NCBI GenBank assembly: GCA_963691835.1
Contig: OY829383.1
Span: 4,836,001-4,900,000 of the forward strand
Reading direction: 5' to 3'
Length of the DNA stretch: 64,000 bases
Origin: G963691835 sp963691835
Lineage (GTDB): Bacteria; Pseudomonadota; Alphaproteobacteria; Thalassobaculales; Thalassobaculaceae
The notes beneath the pieces are model-generated. The model was not told the origin of the DNA. It saw nothing but the letters and a program-made list of their open reading frames with translations, and made no database searches. The number at the start of each line of letters is the position of its first letter. Positions within the stretch are counted from its first letter, which is position 1. The translations under genes were made by a program, and so were the position numbers. Shown here piece by piece: positions 49,700 through 58,207 of this stretch.

Positions 49700-51013
49700 A
49701 TGGGTGAGTTTGAGCTTATCGCGATCTTCCTGTTCGTCCTGTTCCTGTTCCTGGGCACGGGTATCTGGGTGGGTCTTGCCCTTCTGGGCGTTGCTTTCGT
49801 CGGCATGGAGATGTTCACATCCCGGCCCGCCGGCGACACGATGATCACCACGATCTGGGGGGCATCATCCTCCTGGACGCTGACAGCCCTGCCGCTGTTC
49901 ATCTGGATGGGCGAGATCCTCTACCGAACACGATTGTCGGAGGACATGTTCCGGGGTCTAGTCCCCTGGCTGGCCCGGCTGCCGGGTGGGCTCGTGCACA
50001 CGAACATCGTCGGCTGTACCGTCTTCGCCGCCGTGTCAGGCTCATCAGCCGCGACGTTGACCACCGTTGGTAAGATGTCGATTCCCGAGCTGCGCAAGCG
50101 GGAGTATCCGGAGCACATCATCATTGGCACGCTCACCGGTGCGGCGACGCTCGGCCTGATGATCCCGCCGTCGCTCACGCTGATCGTCTACGGCGTGACC
50201 ATCAACGAGTCTATCTCGAAGCTCTTCATGGCGGGCGTTCTTCCGGGTCTTGTCCTGGCCGCCATGTTCATGGGGTATGTCGCCGTCTATTCCCAGATCT
50301 CGTCCAAGTTCAAACCGCTGGCCGAACCGGTCATGTCTCTCAAGGAGAAGATCGCGAACTCGAAGTTCCTGATCCCGGTCATCTGCCTGATCCTGGTCGT
50401 GATCGGGTCCATGTATCTGGGATACGCCACCGCGACGGAAGCCGCGGCCTTTGGTGTGATCGGCTCCCTCATCCTCGCGGCCAGCCAGCAATCCCTCAGT
50501 TGGTCGACATTTACCGAGAGCCTTATGGGCGCGACCCGGACATCCGCGATGATTGCCCTGATCCTGGCCGGTGCGGCCTTCCTGTCTCTCGCCATGGGCT
50601 TCACCGGCCTGCCAAAGGCGCTGGCGGAGCTGATCGCCAACCTGGAGCTGACCCGCTTCGAGCTGCTGATGGTCCTGCTGATCTTCTACATCATCATCGG
50701 CTGCTTCCTGGACGGGATCTCTTCGGTCGTGCTGACCATGGCCGTGGTCGAGCCCATGATCCGGCAGGCCGGTATCGATGTGATTTGGTTCGGCATCTTC
50801 ATCGTCGTCGTGGTCGAGATGGCGCAGATCACGCCCCCCATCGGGTTCAACTTGTTCGTGATGCAGGGCATGACCAAGCACGAGATGGGCTACATCTCCG
50901 TGGCCGCGTTCCCGATGTTCCTGATCATGGTGGCGATGGTGTTCATCCTGATCGGCTTCCCGGAACTCGCGACATATCTGCCCGACAACATGCGGCAGTC
51001 GGCCAGCGGGTAA
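49700..51013 (+). CDS. TRAP importer large permease (DctM family)
   Basis: A 437-residue membrane protein with 11-12 hydrophobic segments, normal for DctM. It includes TVFAAVSGSSAATLTTVGKMSIPELRKREY and LTGAATLGLMIPPSLTLIVYG, both family signatures, and VVEMAQITPPIGFNLFVMQG near the C-terminus. It performs sodium-coupled uptake with DctQ and the binding protein. AAGGGGAC precedes the ATG. Confidence 0.95.
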   Translation: MGEFELIAIFLFVLFLFLGTGIWVGLALLGVAFVGMEMFTSRPAGDTMITTIWGASSSWTLTALPLFIWMGEILYRTRLSEDMFRGLVPWLARLPGGLVHTNIVGCTVFAAVSGSSAATLTTVGKMSIPELRKREYPEHIIIGTLTGAATLGLMIPPSLTLIVYGVTINESISKLFMAGVLPGLVLAAMFMGYVAVYSQISSKFKPLAEPVMSLKEKIANSKFLIPVICLILVVIGSMYLGYATATEAAAFGVIGSLILAASQQSLSWSTFTESLMGATRTSAMIALILAGAAFLSLAMGFTGLPKALAELIANLELTRFELLMVLLIFYIIIGCFLDGISSVVLTMAVVEPMIRQAGIDVIWFGIFIVVVVEMAQITPPIGFNLFVMQGMTKHEMGYISVAAFPMFLIMVAMVFILIGFPELATYLPDNMRQSASG

Positions 51014-51042
51014 CGCGAGGACATCGACCAAGGTTGAACGGT

Positions 51043-51067
51043 CGGGGCGGGTGAAAACCTCGCCCCG
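51043..51067 (+). promoter_or_regulatory. Stem-loop between the TRAP large subunit and the ThDP-enzyme gene
   Basis: Arms CGGGGCGGGT and ACC-t-CGCCCCG pair with one bulged T around a GAAA tetraloop (GNRA type). It lies 29 nt after the permease stop. Without a U-tract it is more likely a processing or stability element than a terminator. Confidence 0.55.
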
Positions 51068-51151
51068 CTGCAATCCGTCAGCCCTGGCCGCAGACGTGCT
51101 CAACGCCCATGACGGGCATCCGAGCACGACACGAAAAACAAAGGTGAACAC

Positions 51152-52861
51152 ATGAACGGCGCACAGATCATTCTGAAGATGCTCGAGTTGCATGGCGTCA
51201 CGCATGTGTTCGGCCTCCCAGGCGAGACGACGATCGGCTGGTACAAGGAGTGGCGCGCCCACTCCAACATCGAATACGTCCTGACCCGCGATGAGAGAAC
51301 GGCCTCCTATGCGGCCGAGGCCTACGCGAAGATCACCGGCCGTCCCTGCGTTCTGGAAGCGCCGAGCCCCGGCGTGACCCACTGCACGCCCGGGATCACC
51401 GAAGCGTTCATGAGTTCCGTACCCGTGATCTATTTCAGCTCCGACATTCCCATCAACCAGGACAAGAAGCATGGCTTGACCGGCGTCGACCAGACTGCGC
51501 TGTACGACAGCATCTGCAAAGAGTCCTTCGTCCTGACCAACGCCAAGGAGATCCCGTTCCTTCTGCGGCGGGCCTTCCGTGTCGCCACCTCCGGCCGCCC
51601 GGCACCGGTCCATATCCGGGTGCCGATCAACGTCTTCCACGAAGAAGCGGAGGTGACAGACCTCTACGCGGAGGCGGAGTACAGCCGCTATCCGGCTCAT
51701 CGCCCGGTCGCCGATTTGGGCAAGATCGCGGAGACGGTCGGCCTCCTCCTCGCCGCGGAGAAGCCCGTCATCGTCTGCGGCCAGGGTGGCCTGATCTCTC
51801 GGGCCTCGGACGTCATCCTGGAACTGGCGGAGTTGCTCCAGATCCCCGTCGCCACCACGACACCCGGCAAAGGCACGATCCCAGAGACCCACCCCTTATC
51901 CTTGCGTGTCATCGGCGCGCGGGGCGGGATGGACTACTCGAACAGTTATGTGCGGGACGCCGATACGATCTTTTTCGTCGGAACAAACACCGACTCAAGT
52001 GCCACGGATCACTGGAAACTCTACGGCGATCCGGCCACGAAGACCTTCATCCACCTGGACATCGCCGAGGCGCATGTCGGGAACAATTTCCCGCTGAAGG
52101 TTGGTCTTGTTGGCGACGCCCGGGCGACGCTCGAGTACATGGTCTCCTCCATCAAGGCGGAGCACCCCTCCCTGGCGCGAACGGAGATCGACCTCAACCC
52201 GATCAAAACAGAGGCACTCAACGCCGTCTTCAACTCGAACATTCCCATGCCTGAGGGTGTGGTCTCCCCGGTCAAGCTGACCCAGGCGCTGGATGAGATC
52301 CTGCCGCCTGACGCCATTGTCACGGCCGAGCCGGGTGTCAGCGCGATCTATCCGTCGGCCCTGCTGTCCGTTCGGGAGGCGGGCCGACGATACATCACCA
52401 ACTATTCCATGGGGGCGCTCGGCTACTCCGTCCCCGCCGCACTTGGCGCGTCCTACGCCTCCGACGGACCTGTGATCTCCTTTACCGGAGACGGCTCTCT
52501 CGGTTTCGTGCTGGGTGACTTCGAGACCATCCGGCGCAGCGGGAAGAACGTCACCATCATCCTGACCCGGAACGACACCTTCGGCTGGATCCGGGGCGAG
52601 GCCATTTTGCTGGATGACGTGGACGAGCCGTTCACGACCGACTTCGGCCCGGTCGACTACGTGAAGGTCGCCGAGGCATTCGGGTTCAAGACCGCCCGCA
52701 TCACGGCCGAGGATCAGATCAAGACGACCCTCAGCGAGGCAATCGAACACAACGGGGCCAACTTCATCGAGATCATGGTGCCGTCCCAAGACAAGATCGT
52801 GCCGTTCGTCCCCGTATGGGTCGCGGCCGCGAAAGAGAAGAACCTGCCGTACTTCTATTGA
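51152..52861 (+). CDS. Thiamine-diphosphate-dependent enzyme (acetolactate-synthase-like)
   Basis: A 569-residue ThDP enzyme with the three-domain decarboxylase/synthase layout. The catalytic Glu48 is in TRDERTASYAAEAYAKITG, the FAD/CoA-like central domain follows, and the ThDP-binding motif runs from GDGSLGFV (446-453) to Asn474 (LTRNDTFGW). AHAS-like, benzoylformate-decarboxylase-like and sulfopyruvate-type enzymes share this layout. In this operon it may decarboxylate the 2-oxo acid made by the downstream flavoprotein. The ribosome site AAGGTGA is good. The exact reaction is not evident. Confidence 0.9.
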   Translation: MNGAQIILKMLELHGVTHVFGLPGETTIGWYKEWRAHSNIEYVLTRDERTASYAAEAYAKITGRPCVLEAPSPGVTHCTPGITEAFMSSVPVIYFSSDIPINQDKKHGLTGVDQTALYDSICKESFVLTNAKEIPFLLRRAFRVATSGRPAPVHIRVPINVFHEEAEVTDLYAEAEYSRYPAHRPVADLGKIAETVGLLLAAEKPVIVCGQGGLISRASDVILELAELLQIPVATTTPGKGTIPETHPLSLRVIGARGGMDYSNSYVRDADTIFFVGTNTDSSATDHWKLYGDPATKTFIHLDIAEAHVGNNFPLKVGLVGDARATLEYMVSSIKAEHPSLARTEIDLNPIKTEALNAVFNSNIPMPEGVVSPVKLTQALDEILPPDAIVTAEPGVSAIYPSALLSVREAGRRYITNYSMGALGYSVPAALGASYASDGPVISFTGDGSLGFVLGDFETIRRSGKNVTIILTRNDTFGWIRGEAILLDDVDEPFTTDFGPVDYVKVAEAFGFKTARITAEDQIKTTLSEAIEHNGANFIEIMVPSQDKIVPFVPVWVAAAKEKNLPYFY

Positions 52862-52895
52862 GACGCGGCCGCAGGCAACCAAGGCGAGACTGGAT

Positions 52896-54143
52896 ATGGA
52901 AGATCGGGAACACGTTGTCGTCGTCGGTGCGGGCATCGTCGGCGTGTCGACCGCCATCTGGCTCCTGCGGGCCGGGCTCCGTGTCACCATCGTCGACCGG
53001 CAAGAGCCGGGGGAAGGCACGTCCTTCGGAAACGCCGGCGTTCTCGCCTCCTGTTCCGTCGCCCCCGTAACGGCTCCCGGCCTGGTCGCCAAAGCACCGA
53101 AGATGCTGCTGGACAACGACTTTCCGCTCTTCCTTCGCTGGTCGTACCTGCCGAAACTCGCCCCTTGGCTGCTGAAGTATCTCGCCCACGCGAATGTCGA
53201 CGACACACGGCGCATCGCCCAGGGTCTCACCCCTCTCGTCGCCGACAGCGTCGAGCAGCATGAAGCGCTCACCAAGGGCACGGACGCCGCCAAGTGGGTG
53301 AACCGATCCGACTACGTGTTCGCCTACAAAGACCGGGCTGCGTTCGACGCGGACGGGTTCACCTGGGACCTTCGGAAACGGGCGGGTTTCACACCGGATC
53401 TGATCGAAGGCGATGCTGTTCGCGAGTATGAGCCGCAGTTGAGCGAGGAGATCAATCTCCTCGCGGTCATGCGGGATCACGGGTTCGTCGCCGCCCCGGG
53501 ACCCTACGTTAAGGATCTCGCACAGGAAGCGCAGAAACTCGGCGGCGAGTTCAAGAAAGCAGAGCTGCGCGACGTTTCGTTCAAGGACGGCATGGTCTCG
53601 GAACTGATCCTGGACCAAGGGCCTCTGCCCTGCGACCGGATGGTTCTGGCGACCGGCGTGTGGTCCAAGCCGCTGGCAAAGAAGCTGGGTCTGAGTGTGC
53701 CGCTGGAATCCGAGCGCGGGTACCACATCCTCTTCGAGCCGCCGGAGGAGAAACTCCGGGCACCGATCATGGTCACCACCGGGAAATTCGTCGCCACACC
53801 AATGTGGAACGGGCTCCGCTGTGCCGGCGTGGTCGAGTTCGGCGGGCTGGACGCGGGGCCGTCTGAAAAGCCCTTGGCTCTTCTGCAGAAAGTCGTCCGG
53901 TCAACGTTCCCGAGGATGAACCTCGTTGTGAAGGACAGTTGGCTTGGACACCGGCCCGCCCCCTCGGACAGCCTGCCGATCATCGGCGAGGTCAATGGGA
54001 CCGGCGTTTTCGCGGGCTTCGGCCACCATCATGTCGGTTTGACCTCTGGTCCGAAGACTGGGCGGATGATCGCGGACATGATCACGGGAACCAGGACAAA
54101 TCTCGACCTGTCCCCCTACGCGCCGGAGCGGTTCCCAAGCTGA
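52896..54143 (+). CDS. FAD-dependent oxidase, D-amino-acid dehydrogenase-like (DadA family)
   Basis: A 415-residue DAO-fold flavoprotein. The FAD-binding motif is VVVVGAGIVGVSTAIWLLRAGLRVTIVDRQEP, followed by GEGTSFGNAGVLASCSVAP as in DadA. The C-terminus GVFAGFGHHHVGLTSGPKTGRMIADMI is also DadA-like. It probably oxidises a D-amino acid, hydroxyproline-like compound or glycine derivative to the 2-oxo/imino acid, passing electrons to the respiratory chain. It is the last gene of the TRAP operon, 34 bp after the ThDP enzyme, and ends 3 bp from the convergent putA. Confidence 0.92.
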   Translation: MEDREHVVVVGAGIVGVSTAIWLLRAGLRVTIVDRQEPGEGTSFGNAGVLASCSVAPVTAPGLVAKAPKMLLDNDFPLFLRWSYLPKLAPWLLKYLAHANVDDTRRIAQGLTPLVADSVEQHEALTKGTDAAKWVNRSDYVFAYKDRAAFDADGFTWDLRKRAGFTPDLIEGDAVREYEPQLSEEINLLAVMRDHGFVAAPGPYVKDLAQEAQKLGGEFKKAELRDVSFKDGMVSELILDQGPLPCDRMVLATGVWSKPLAKKLGLSVPLESERGYHILFEPPEEKLRAPIMVTTGKFVATPMWNGLRCAGVVEFGGLDAGPSEKPLALLQKVVRSTFPRMNLVVKDSWLGHRPAPSDSLPIIGEVNGTGVFAGFGHHHVGLTSGPKTGRMIADMITGTRTNLDLSPYAPERFPS

Positions 54144-54146
54144 GGC

Positions 54147-57100
54147 TCAGGAGGCCTCGACCATCAGCGAGGCGTTGCCGCCGGAAGCGGTTGTATCGAT
54201 GCACAGCGTCCGCTCGGAGACGAGACCGCAGACCTCATTCCGAGACGTCAGCAACGGCACGATCGGTCCCGGTCTTTCGGCAAGAGCCCGACGAATGGAT
54301 CGAAGCGCCTCATCATCCCCCTCGGCAAAAACCGCATCCAAAGGCGCAATCGATTTGAGTGCGTCGCCGTCTTCCGGTCGGTCCGCACCCACGTCGTTGC
54401 CAAACCGCCGCGCGGCGGTCATCTGGTGCCGCAGCACGCCTTCATTCCCGCCTGAGACGTCACCGAGGCAGACCACCCGGCCACGAGGCCCGATCCTGTA
54501 CCGGTTACTCTCCCCCGTCGGCCCCGGAAGATCCGTTTCCTCCAGCTTGACCTCATTTACCGATAGGGCGTCCGGCTTTTGAAACCGCCGAAGATAGAGC
54601 GGCCCGCCCGCTTTCGGACCGGTGCCCGACAAACCTTCCCCCCCGAATGGCTGGGAGTTCACGACTGCGCCGATCTGGTTCCTGTTGACGTAAATGTTGC
54701 CCACATGGGCCGCCTCGACGATCTCCTGAACACGCTGGTCGACCCGTGTATGAATACCCAACGTGAGGCCGTAGTTGCGGCCATTGATGGCGGAAACCAC
54801 GCCATCGAGTTCACCAGCCTCAAAGGTCGCGACATGAAGGACCGGGCCGAACATCTCCCGTTCCATCTCGCCAATACCCTCAACGGCGACAATCGCGGGG
54901 GGGACGAAGTGACCGCGATCCGGCGTGTGCGGCAAATCCATTCTGGCAATCAGTTTCCCGGCGGCTGCTTTCCCGTCCACATATCGGATGAGGTCGCTGT
55001 GGGCATCCCCGTCAATGACCGGCCCGATGTCGGTCGACAACAGCCACGGGTCCCCCATGCGAAGCTCCTTCATCGCCCCTTCGAGCATTCGGAGGGTGCG
55101 TTCCTCCACGTCTTTCTGAATGTAGAGAATCCGTGTGGCCGAGCATCGTTGGCCCGCACTCTGGAACGCCGAGATGACGACGTCGCGGACGCCCTGTTCC
55201 GCAAGGGCGGTGGAGTCGAGGATCATGGCGTTGAGGCCGCCGGTCTCCGCGATCAGCGGTGCCGCGGGGTTGGCGTGCTCTGCCATGGTTCGGTTGATCG
55301 CCTGGGCGGTGGCGGTGGATCCGGTGAAGCAAACGCCCGCCAGACGCGGATCCGAAACCAACCTTTGTCCAACAGTGGGCCCGTCTCCAGGCGTTAGCTG
55401 AATGACCCCCTTCGGCACACCCGCCTCGATCATCAACTCAACCGCCCGGTGGCCCATCAGACTGGTTTGTTCCGCCGGTTTCGCGATCACCGCATTGCCC
55501 GATGCGAGCGCGGCGGCAATCGGTCCTGTGAAGATCGCGAGGGGGAAGTTCCAGGGCGATATGCAGACGAAGACACCGAGCGCCTCGCAAGGTCCTCCCG
55601 CCTCCAGCCGTTCGGCTTCATCGGCATAGAAGCGGAGGAAGTCGACAGCTTCCCGGACTTCGGCAACCTCGTCCAGAAGCGTCTTTCCGGCCTCACGGGT
55701 GGCCAGGGCCATGAGTTCAGGCGCGTTCGCCTCGTAGGCGTCGGCAACCCGCCGAAGGGTGTCAGCCCGGTCCGAGACCGGCCGCCTGGACCACGCAACC
55801 TGTGCCTCAACCGCCGCAGAGAAGGCCGCGTCGACCTCCGACGGCGTCGCGTCCGCCACCGATCCGACGGTGTCGGACGTGTCCGCGGGATTGACGACCG
55901 TTCGCTCCGGTGTCGTGACGCTTCCCGTCCCGCTGCCGGCGACAATGGCGCCGGCGCGCCACCGACACTTCTGGAAGCGGTTCCGCTCGCGATCCAACAT
56001 CTCCACCGCGACCGGGTCGGTCAGGTCCCAGCCCTTCGAGTTTTGCCGGTTTGGACCGAAGAGTTGGCTGGGTTGCTTGATGCTTGGATGCGCGATCGCG
56101 TCTCCGAGTGACTCGACGGCGGCGAACGGGTCCGACGCAATCTCTTCCGGTGATACCGCATCGTCCACGATCTGGTTCACAAAGGAGCTGTTCGCCCCGT
56201 TCTCCAGCAACCGGCGAACGAGGTAGGCGAGGAGATCCTCATGCGCGCCGACCGGGGCATAGATCCGGCATCGAACGTCATGCTTCTGTCGCAGCGTCTG
56301 GTACAGAGCCTCCCCCATGCCATGCAGTCGTTGGAACTCGAACGATGTCGTGTCGTCGGCCATGGCCATGACAGCGGCGACGGTGTGAGCGTTGTGGGTG
56401 GCGAACTGCGGATAGAGGCGGTCCGTCATCCGAAGCAGCTTCCTGGCGCAGGCGATGTAGGAGACATCGGTGTTCATCTTCCGGGTGAAGACGGGAAATC
56501 CCTCCAGACCCAGAACCTGAGCCCGTTTGATCTCCGTATCCCAGTAAGCGCCTTTCACAAGCCTGACCATAATCCGCCGGTCGAGGCGCCGGGCAAGGTC
56601 GTAGAGCCAGTCGATGACGTGTGCCGCCCGTTTCCCATACGCCTGCACAACAACGCCAAAACCGTCCCAGCCTTCCAAAGCGGGGTCGGCCAGTGTCCGC
56701 TCCAGGATATCGAGCGACGGGTCCAACCGGTCCGCCTCCTCCGCATCGATGTTGAGACCGATGTTTGCACTTTTGGCCAGCGTCAGAAGCGCGCTGAGCC
56801 GGGCTGCGATCTCCGGCTCCGAACGGTCGCGCTGGGCCCATTCGTAACGCGGGTGAAGCGCCGATAGTTTGACCGAAATGCCAGGGTTCAGGCGGAGGTC
56901 ATTGTGTACCGATGCTTGCGCGATCCGGCCGATCGCGTTGGCGTATGCCAAGTGGTAGCGCTGGGCGTCCTGAGCCGTGCGCGCCGCTTCCCCCAGCATG
57001 TCGTACGAATATGTGTAGCCTTGGGCTTCGGCCTCGGACGCCCGGACGACCGCCGCATCAATGTCCTGGCCGAGCACGAATTGCTGTCCCATCTCCCGCA

Positions 57101-57590
57101 TCGCGCGGGTGACCGCGGACCGCACCACCGGCTCCCCAAGACGGCGGACGACGGTGTGAAGTGTCGGGACGAGCCCAGCGCTATCCTCCTCCTTCAGGAT
57201 CTTGCCCGTCAGCATCAGCGCCCAGGTGGAGGCGTTCACCAAGGATGAACTCGAATGACCGAGATGCCGCCCCCAATCGGCGGGCGCAATCTTGTCCTGG
57301 ATAAGCGCGTCGATCGTCTCCGCGTCCGGCACCCGCAACAACGCCTCCGCCAGACACATGAGGGCGACGCCCTCTTTGGTCGACAGCCCATACTCCCCAA
57401 GGAACTTTTCCATCAGGCCGGGCTCGCTGTGTTCACGGATCGACCCGACAAGCGATGCCGCATCCAAGGAGATTTTGGCGCGTTGGTCCGTCCTCAGTCC
57501 CGCCTCGGCAAACAGCCGGCGCACGGCAGCGCCTTCCTCCTCGAGATAGCTCGCTCGTATTTGGGAACGCAGGTCCGGGGCGTAGGTCAT
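54147..57590 (-). CDS. putA: Bifunctional proline dehydrogenase / pyrroline-5-carboxylate dehydrogenase
   Basis: A 1147-residue PutA that converts proline to glutamate. The proline-dehydrogenase barrel shows RLVKGAYWDTEIK, ATHNAHTV and RRLLENGANSSFVN. The aldehyde-dehydrogenase part has the base Glu in AETGG and the nucleophile Cys in SAGQRCSATR. There is a C-terminal domain ending GGNASLMVEAS, but no N-terminal ribbon-helix-helix, so unlike E. coli PutA it is not its own repressor; the divergent Lrp-type gene fills that role. ATG 57590 (MTYAPDLR) has GAGGA upstream and is preferred to 57635. Confidence 0.95.
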   Translation of the reverse strand: MTYAPDLRSQIRASYLEEEGAAVRRLFAEAGLRTDQRAKISLDAASLVGSIREHSEPGLMEKFLGEYGLSTKEGVALMCLAEALLRVPDAETIDALIQDKIAPADWGRHLGHSSSSLVNASTWALMLTGKILKEEDSAGLVPTLHTVVRRLGEPVVRSAVTRAMREMGQQFVLGQDIDAAVVRASEAEAQGYTYSYDMLGEAARTAQDAQRYHLAYANAIGRIAQASVHNDLRLNPGISVKLSALHPRYEWAQRDRSEPEIAARLSALLTLAKSANIGLNIDAEEADRLDPSLDILERTLADPALEGWDGFGVVVQAYGKRAAHVIDWLYDLARRLDRRIMVRLVKGAYWDTEIKRAQVLGLEGFPVFTRKMNTDVSYIACARKLLRMTDRLYPQFATHNAHTVAAVMAMADDTTSFEFQRLHGMGEALYQTLRQKHDVRCRIYAPVGAHEDLLAYLVRRLLENGANSSFVNQIVDDAVSPEEIASDPFAAVESLGDAIAHPSIKQPSQLFGPNRQNSKGWDLTDPVAVEMLDRERNRFQKCRWRAGAIVAGSGTGSVTTPERTVVNPADTSDTVGSVADATPSEVDAAFSAAVEAQVAWSRRPVSDRADTLRRVADAYEANAPELMALATREAGKTLLDEVAEVREAVDFLRFYADEAERLEAGGPCEALGVFVCISPWNFPLAIFTGPIAAALASGNAVIAKPAEQTSLMGHRAVELMIEAGVPKGVIQLTPGDGPTVGQRLVSDPRLAGVCFTGSTATAQAINRTMAEHANPAAPLIAETGGLNAMILDSTALAEQGVRDVVISAFQSAGQRCSATRILYIQKDVEERTLRMLEGAMKELRMGDPWLLSTDIGPVIDGDAHSDLIRYVDGKAAAGKLIARMDLPHTPDRGHFVPPAIVAVEGIGEMEREMFGPVLHVATFEAGELDGVVSAINGRNYGLTLGIHTRVDQRVQEIVEAAHVGNIYVNRNQIGAVVNSQPFGGEGLSGTGPKAGGPLYLRRFQKPDALSVNEVKLEETDLPGPTGESNRYRIGPRGRVVCLGDVSGGNEGVLRHQMTAARRFGNDVGADRPEDGDALKSIAPLDAVFAEGDDEALRSIRRALAERPGPIVPLLTSRNEVCGLVSERTLCIDTTASGGNASLMVEAS

Positions 57591-57726
57591 GTCGATCCTC
57601 ACTCTAAGGTGTGGCTCGATTATCCTTGATTTCACTAAGTCAATCAGACCGAATGATCTTAATATTCCGAATTAATCACTGTATTTTTGATCTGTATAAG
57701 GAAATTTCTCTAAGTTATAATGAGCA
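57591..57726. promoter_or_regulatory. putA/putR divergent promoter region
   Basis: A 136-bp AT-rich stretch with dyads such as TGATT/AATCA (57627-57646). A perfect TATAAT at 57716-57721 ends 5 bp before the putR ATG, so transcription from it would start at about the ATG. Lrp-family proteins bind such degenerate AT-rich repeats. Confidence 0.5.
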
Positions 57727-58197
57727 ATGAGTGATCTTGACGCTTATGATCTGAACATCCTTCGGGCGCTTCGCGAGAACAGCCGTATTACGGTCACGGA
57801 CCTGGCCGCAAAGGTCGGTTTGTCGAAGACGCCATGTCACAATAGGATCCGCCGGTTGGAGCGGGACGGCTACGTCCTCGGATACACCGCGGTCCTGAAC
57901 CATGCGAAGCTGGACGAGGGTCACGTCGCCTTCGTCCAGGTTCATCTTTCCGATACGACCGAACCGGCCCTGCAGGCGTTCAACGAGGCGGTCAGAAGCG
58001 TTCCCGCCGTTGAGCAGTGCCACATGATTGCCGGTGGTTTCGATTACCTTCTGAAGGTCCGGACCGCCGATATTGGGGCGTATCGAAAGACGCTTGGGGA
58101 GACCATCGCCAGCCTCCCCTTCGTTTCCCACACATCGACCTTCGTCGCCATGGAGAGTGTTAAGGAACCCGGGTCAGTGGCCTCCATCCAGCCTTAG
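57727..58197 (+). CDS. putR: Lrp/AsnC-family regulator of putA
   Basis: A 156-residue Lrp-type regulator. The HTH is LDAYDLNILRALRENSRITVTDLAAKVGLSKTPCHNRIRRLERDGYV, and the C-terminal RAM domain has AVEQCHMIAGGFDYLLKVRTADI, the effector-contact loop. Divergence from putA is the arrangement of the alphaproteobacterial PutR activators that respond to proline. It has no clear ribosome site, and the TATAAT immediately upstream suggests a leaderless transcript. It is convergent with the exporter permease 10 bp downstream. Confidence 0.9.
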   Translation: MSDLDAYDLNILRALRENSRITVTDLAAKVGLSKTPCHNRIRRLERDGYVLGYTAVLNHAKLDEGHVAFVQVHLSDTTEPALQAFNEAVRSVPAVEQCHMIAGGFDYLLKVRTADIGAYRKTLGETIASLPFVSHTSTFVAMESVKEPGSVASIQP

Positions 58198-58207
58198 TGA
58201 CAGCCCG

